Of a DNA stretch of 64,000 nucleotides, positions 58,228 through 64,000 are shown piece after piece. The stretch comes from Macrocybe gigantea. Lineage: Eukaryota > Basidiomycota > Agaricomycetes > Agaricales > Callistosporiaceae. Numbering within the stretch: position 1 is the stretch's first letter; each line of letters starts with the position of its first letter. The DNA lies in contig SJRY01000276.1 of NCBI GenBank assembly GCA_011319805.1, positions 281,165 through 345,164 on the forward strand, read 5' to 3'. The translations under genes were made by a program, and so were the position numbers. The notes under the pieces are model-generated. The model saw only the letters and a list, made by a program, of their open reading frames with translations. It was not told the origin of the DNA and did not search any database.

Positions 58228-61200
58228 ATGAGATCTAATCCCTCCGCGAGCTGGATATCGTCAAAAGGTCACAGAGATTCGCCCACTCCGTCCGATCAAT
58301 CCAACAATTCGAATCATCACCGCCTGACTCCCACATTCACTGCCCCTCGTCTTGCCCCCAAACCTCCCAGTCTTTCCAACGCCCGCGCCTCCCTCAAAGC
58401 CTTTCAGACCGTCTTTCGCAAGCCAAACAGTAGGGCCCCCTCCATCATTTCCGCTTATTCGGCAGACACCGCCATTTCATCGATCGACACCAATCAGCGC
58501 CTCCATCCCTACTCCAGCATGCATGCCCCGCTCCCTGTCGTGTCCAACAAGGAGATGATGGAGGACGAGGAAGAGTGCCCCGTATGCCTCGAGCCTATGA
58601 GCTTCAGCTTTCGGCTCCCCGGCGAGAAACCTCACATCGTCCCAGAGTGCGGTCATGCGTTGCATGAGGTCCGTATAATTCGTCTCTTCGGCTCTGCGCT
58701 CATCTCATTGCACCTCACCAGGCATGCTTCACCGCCGTTTATGGGCCACCGCCCAACCAAGGGCGCAACACCATTCCCGAAAATCGAACCTCGGCGTCTG
58801 CGGTGTGTGCAGGCGCCCAATGAAGGTCGGCGACGGAGACGGCGGAAAGTCGAACAGTACGTGCTTCCGCGCCTGCATACCGGCTAGGCGTCGCTGACTT
58901 GCCTCCGCGTCGTAGAACTCGCAGCTCTCACAGGCATGGGTGACTCAAAGTCGTCGATGCTCTACCCCGGCCGTGATACTCCCACCAGCCGCGGGCGTGC
59001 ACAGAGCTCAGCTCAGCCATACAACCCGAATGACGATGATCCGCTTGAACACACTGGGTCTGTGCGGTCTGGGCCCCACAGCGAACATTCTCAGTACATC
59101 GTCGCGCCCTCGATCCAAGTCCGACCAGAATTCACATCGCTCACACGAACAAATGACGCCAATCAGCCATTGACATGCATCGTCATCATCGAGCTTCCCG
59201 GAAAAAGACCTGGAAGTGCGGTCCCTGGTCCAGTTTTACCTGACAATTACGGCGCCAGGAGCGCCAATGGGCACGGCAAGGGTGACCCGACTAATTCGGG
59301 TCATTCCAGCCCTCTTCCTGATCAGTCATCTCAGTCTCGCCAGAGACACCAATACCTCAGTCAGGGGGAACAGGAATTCTCACCACAGTCATACCAAATG
59401 CAATCGATATCATCGCCCCCTGATCAATACCCTCCATCATCCAACGGACACGAGTCTTACAACTACAGTTCAATTATCCACCATGAGGAAGACTCTCCAT
59501 TCAGTGCTATCACAGAGGACCTTCGGAACCGCATCATTGACTGGAAGGGCCACCCGCTTTCGGACCTGGGACCGCTACAGATGTACGACTTGCTCTCCGT
59601 CAGGCGGGATTCGGCCATCCGAGAATTCTATGTGTACCTGTTCAAGGAGGCTATCATTTGTGTCGTCGAAGAGAAGAAAAGAGGTCTTGGCCGGCTTTTG
59701 TCCAACGCATCCGGCCTCACGGACTCTGGGTCGATCGTCTCTTCTAGTCAGTCCAAGGGCGTCCTCAGACTGAAGGGAAGAATTTATGTTCGACATATCA
59801 AGAATGTCACGGCATCTTCCGCAGCTGGGGAGATGAGCCTGACCATCGATATGGAAGACGAGCTTGCATCCTTCATCCTCATATTTAAGGATCGTTCGTC
59901 TCTAGAGTCTTGGAAAAACAACATTCAGGCGCTCGTCAACATGTTCCACGCTCAGAACGGCTCCCAGGACATCACGGTCGAATCTGTGAATGCGCCTCCC
60001 ACTATGGAAGAGTTTGGCGGAAGCTCAAAGGCCATGAGGGTACTGAGCGGAAGCACTCAGACAACGGTCAGTACCGTGGATAGCCTCTTGAACGCCTCGT
60101 CCGATCCTCATCTACATCACATGGTTCGATACCCCTCCGACATCAGATGTCGCAGACCAAACTCACGACGCTGGGTGAAGACGACGAGCTCAGTCATTAT
60201 GATTCTCCGACATCTCTGGTTACCCTTACACTTCCTCCGGCCCATCCAACTCCCTCACACCTCTCCTGCACCCTGCCACTGACCTCATCATGGTCATTTC
60301 TGTTCCTCCGCCAACCGCGGTGCCTAGCACAGCTCAACTTAAGATACGCGTCATCCGCGCGACGCTGGATTTCATTGTCGCATCGCTCTCGAATAGAGAT
60401 CGTTTAAGTCTGGTCACGTACGAAGTGGGCCAATCTGGCAGAGTCAGGAAAACACCGTTTTTGAGCGTTTCGAAAGCGCGAAGTCGAGCTAGACTGGACA
60501 AATTCATTGAGGAGCTCGGTATGAGATTGGACGACGCCCAGGACGAATTTTTGGTAAGAGGGTCAAAAGACGAAAAGACCGATGTCGTTACTGCTGTCAA
60601 TCATGGTGAGTTTCGGATTCGATGAAGCACGTTTTTCTCGATCCTAAAGTGCGATTGTAGGTCTTGATGTGGTACTTCAGCGGAAAGCTCGCAACCCTAT
60701 CTCTGGTATGATCTTGGTCAGTGATGCGGCAGACAGCACTCGTAGGGCGCAAATGGACCTTGTTCTGGCGCGAGCGGAAGCAGCCAACGTTCCCATTCAT
60801 TCCTTCGGATACGGTCGTTCCCACGACCCTGCTTCCTTGTGGCTGATGTCCAATCACACAAGTGGGACGTACACATTCGTGAAAGACTGGTACGACCTCC
60901 GTGATTGCATCGCTGGTTGCGTGGGCGGCATGATGTCCATCGGATTGCTCAACATGAAGCTGCACGTACGGGTCGTTGATAGCCATCGATTCCGGATACG
61001 CAAAGTGTCTGGAGGCCCATCATCAATCCTTGCCTCAGACGGGCAGAACGTCGACATTGACATCGGGGAACTGCGGTACGGGGAGAAGAAGGAAATGCTG
61101 CTGGAACTGGAGCTCGACAATGCAGACATGCAAAAAGTGGCACAGATGCGTGGTAATCCTCGCGGACGGCCGCTCAATGCGACGGACCAGTTTGTGCAGA

Positions 61201-61925
61201 GTCTGGGACTAGAAGCGCTGGCGATTGACGACACCCCCGATTTCGCGGACGGCATGATGGATCGAATGATTGATGAGGTGCCAGTGGTCGAGGTCGACGG
61301 CTCGTTTTTCGATCCGGCCGCTGTCAAGAACGTCACGCGGTTGGCACATCCCGTGCTGCTTACGGTGACGCTGCTGCCTGCGAACTCAGTGCACCTCGGC
61401 AACAGTCGGCCATCTCTGATCCTGTCATCGTTCGTCGTCGAATGGAGCTCCTCGCCTCTGATATGATCACACGTGCATTGGTCCTGGTCTCAAGAAGGAA
61501 TTTTCCGCAGGCGCAGAAGATAATGAGCGAGACGAAGAGATCCTTCAAACGGTCCTGCAGACCATCTCGCGCTCGCTTCCTCCCCCGAATTCGTCTGGTG
61601 GAACAGTCAGAAATCGCAGGAGATCCTCACTCTGGCGGCGGTCCGTGCTATGCAAGCCATTCTCCAAGACCTTCAGATACTTTCCGAAGCCCTGGAGGAC
61701 AATGTGGACCTGTTCGCTCATGATCAGCGAAACTTTGGTGCTCAACAGGTACGTAAATTCACATCCTTTCCAACAATTAGGAGATTCACCGTCGCATCTA
61801 AGGCTATGATTCTACGTGATCAAAAGAGTTGGAGCGGCCGAAGTGCGACAGAACGGTTATTCTGGACGACGGACAATTCAATCGAACTCGTCTCTCGCAG
61901 TACAGACTGGATCGCACGCGAGTAG
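58228..61925 (+). CDS. RING-PH-VWA protein with Ste5/Far1-like domain order
   Basis: ATG at 58228 (MRSNPSASWISSKGHRDSPT). Ser/Pro-rich N-terminus, then a RING finger: EEECPVCLEPMSFSF, PECGHALHE, intron, ACFTAVYG, and CGVCRRPMKVGD. After an intron, a disordered stretch, then PH-like domain (about 59530-59960): EFYVYLFKEAIICVVEEKKR, GRIYVRHIKNVTA, FILIFKDRSSLESWKNNIQA. Then a VWA domain (about 60290-60960): MVISVPP, LKIRVIRATLDFIVASLSNR, DRLSLVTYEVG, ARNPISGMILVSDAADSTRR, PIHSFGYGRSHDPASLWLMS. A helical tail ends STDWIARE with TAG at 61923-61925. RING, PH and VWA in this order occur in yeast Ste5 and Far1, scaffolds of the pheromone MAPK cascade. Frame changes without introns near 58777 (CCC), 60131, 60250-60285, 61390 and 61530. 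About 1100 residues. The scaffold role is inference. Confidence 0.78.
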
Positions 61926-62374
61926 ATGCTCACGCTCTTTAATGTTTTCTCTTTGCTTTGTTTTGCGATATGGAGCTCCCTTGTTTTGCCATGAGTTATT
62001 GATATTATGTTGCTCTTGGCCATGTCTCTCTTTCAGACATTTCTTCACTTGATATCGTATACCTTACCTTAGTTACCTTGATCGTCCTATTTGCTTTAGT
62101 CTTGGGCCAAGTAGTTTGTAATCTGGCTGTGCATTGCAGGAGCTAGCTTTGTATACGTTTTGTCCCTTTTCTCCCCGTAGAGAGAAATTCGGGCTGGTGT
62201 ACTTAGTATCGCTATGTTCAGATTTGGAGTCGAGTCCTTAAAAGGCAATCTTCGATGGATTACGTGAGCTAAGCCATTGTCGTGGCAAGGGCTTGCCGCT
62301 GAGCTGGTGCAAACTCCATTATACCCAACTTGACTTTTTCCGTGACAAGGCTCTTTGCATTGGACAACAGTCTT
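61926..62374. other. Intergenic region upstream of PMT4-type gene
   Basis: About 450 bp between two plus-strand genes; T-rich 3' region of the RING-PH-VWA gene, then the promoter of the mannosyltransferase. No gene seen. Confidence 0.45.
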
Positions 62375-64000
62375 ATGGCGGGCAGCTCCTCCGAGATTCG
62401 CAAACGGCGGAATAATGGAACCTTCGTTCAACAAGCCCAGGAGTCGCAAGATGACGAACATATGGAGGATGTATACCACCCTCCAGTACGTGTTCAGTTC
62501 CTACATGTTGGTCTGGCTTGCTGATTCTCGTAAAGACCAGCCGGAATCCAATTGAGCAGCTCCTGAGACACCGAAAGCGAGCATGATTGTAGTCGGTGTC
62601 CTCACCGCGTTGGCGTTTGCGCTGCGGTTCTACAAAATTAACCATCCCGACCAAGTCGTGTAAGCGTGCTCCGTTTGTATATAGTCCCGTTCCTCTCACA
62701 TCTGACTTTATCAAGCTTCGATGAGGTTCACTTAGGAAAATTCGCGTCATACTACATTTTACGCGAGTACTACTTCGATGTTCACCCTCCTTTTGCGAAA
62801 TTGCTTTTTGGGCTTGCCGGTTGGTTTGTGGGCTTCGACGGTAACTTCCAATTCGACAATATTGGCGACAGCTACACCGTGAACCACGTTCCTTACGTCG
62901 GCATGCGCGCTCTTCCTGCGATACTCGGTAGCTTGACGATTCCTGTTGTTTATGCGATTATGAAGGAAAGCGGTTATTCGACAGTCATTGCCGCGTTCTC
63001 TGCATCTTTGATATTGTTCGGTATGTTCTTCATCATCCTATATTCCATTTCTAATGACTCGACCAGACAACGCACATGTCGCGCAGTCGCGTCTCATTCT
63101 CCTTGACGCCACGCTCATTTTCTTCATGGCTCTCACGATCTACCTTACATCATCCGATTTCGCAAGCTTCGATACCGGTGCGTTCGCTCGGCTCCTTCGT
63201 TGGAATGATTTCTTAATTTTCCCTTAGGGAATTTTCGGCCGAATGGTGGACGTGGCTTATCGCCACAGGTATCTTCATGGCATGCACTTGGGGTTCCAAA
63301 GTCAACGGCATTCTGACTGTTATCACGATTGGAATTGCTGTCTTAATCGACCTTTGGGATGTTCTTGACTATCGAAAGAATCCTACCATGGTCAGTGCAT
63401 TCGTAACTTGGTTGTTGGCACTGTTTCATAGCGTTCCAGGACCCTTTCGTGAGGCATTTCATGGCGAGGGCTGTGGGCCTCATTCTAGTGCCGTTCATCA
63501 TTTATCTATCATTCTTCTACATCCATTTCTCGGTCTTGATTTATTCCGGCACCGGAGATTCGTTCATGAGCCCGGCTTTCCAGGAGACTCTTGCAGGCAA
63601 TGAGATGCTACTGAAAGCTCAAGGTATAACTAAGTTCCGAACAATCGCACTGCCCATTTAAACTCACGTTACTTGCAGAGATTCGATACTACGATACGAT
63701 AACGATCCGCCACAAAGATTCCAAAGTGTTTTTGCATTCGCACCCAGAAAGATATCCTCTTACTTACGAAGATGGTCGCATTAGCAGTCAAGGTAAGAGT
63801 TTACGCATATCCTTCCCGTGGAGCATGCGCCGACAGCTGTGCAGGCCAACAGGTCACAGGATATGCACACAATGACACTAATAACTTCTGGAAGATTTAT
63901 CCCCACCAAAGCCTTACCTGAGACTGGTCGCGGGCGCATTGTCCGTCACAACGATGTCATTCAATTCTGCACATCAATACCAACACCCATTTACTTACTC
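62375..64000 (+). CDS. PMT4: Protein O-mannosyltransferase, Pmt4 type, 3' end beyond window
   Basis: ER membrane enzyme that transfers mannose from dolichol-phosphate mannose to Ser/Thr of secretory proteins. Likely start ATG at 62375 (MAGSSSEIRKRRNNGTFVQQ). An intron leads to SMIVVGVLTALAFALRFYKI (first membrane helix) and, after another, FDEVHLGKFASYYILREYYF then DVHPPFAKLLFG, with the acidic DE pair needed for catalysis. Next: NIGDSYTVNHVPYVGMRALP, ILFDNAHVAQSRLILLDATL (intron inside), CTWGSKVNGILTVITIGIAV, and the MIR-domain start ITIRHKDSKVFLHSHPERYP, then DGRISSQGQQVTGYAHNDTN and ALPETGRGRIVRHNDVIQ at the edge. MIR wording is closest to Pmt4. The last 120 bp hold two likely one-base indels (about 63902 and 63963). 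At least six short introns. Confidence 0.87.

Overview
The window is nuclear DNA of a basidiomycete fungus, most likely a mushroom-forming agaricomycete. Conserved genes are split by many short introns of about 50-60 bp. They include a psi-producing oxygenase, epsilon-COP, a Ste20-type PAK, Tel1/ATM, cystathionine beta-synthase, an SRPK-like kinase and a Pmt4-type mannosyltransferase. The mobile DNA is typical of agaricomycetes: Tf1/Sushi-like chromoviruses with chromodomains, a Tnp2-type CACTA transposase and PIF/Harbinger remnants.

Layout. 1-28.2 kb is mostly host genes: the oxygenase (minus, running off the left edge), epsilon-COP (minus), an F-box protein (plus), two tandem GH43 genes with duplicated promoters (plus), Ste20 (plus), a 9.7-kb Tel1 gene (minus) and cystathionine beta-synthase (minus). 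A tRNA-His with a short intron lies at 28.4 kb. 28.6-55 kb is repeat-rich. It holds decayed fragments, chromovirus element 1 (29757-36274, identical 320-bp LTRs), three lineage-specific unknown genes (36.3-40.9 kb), a repeat cluster at 40.9-41.4 kb, a broken Tnp2 transposase (42.1-45.3 kb), and chromovirus element 2 (47353-54450, 415-bp LTRs, ACATG target duplication) inserted inside a Harbinger transposase gene. 55.4-64 kb is host-like again: an SRPK-like kinase (minus), a RING-PH-VWA protein with the domain order of the Ste5/Far1 MAP-kinase scaffolds (plus), and a Pmt4-type O-mannosyltransferase running off the right edge.

The strongest non-gene signals are in the two chromoviruses. In each, an 11-nt primer-binding site just inside the 5' LTR exactly matches the reverse complement of the predicted first 11 nt of the transcript, which lies 32-33 nt downstream of a TATA box (self-priming as in Tf1). 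Each has the same G_GGT_TTT slippery heptamer leading from gag into pol. Each has a hairpin with an AGGA loop, with compensatory differences in the outer stem, ending exactly 16 nt before the 3' LTR.

A caution for all gene models: many conserved genes, and element 1 with its identical LTRs, are broken by single-base indels, often next to short homopolymers. This looks more like residual sequencing or assembly error than biological decay. Most genes listed as CDS therefore need a local frame correction. No base or protein has been restored here. All functional calls rest on reading the sequence and on remembered family motifs; no database search was run.
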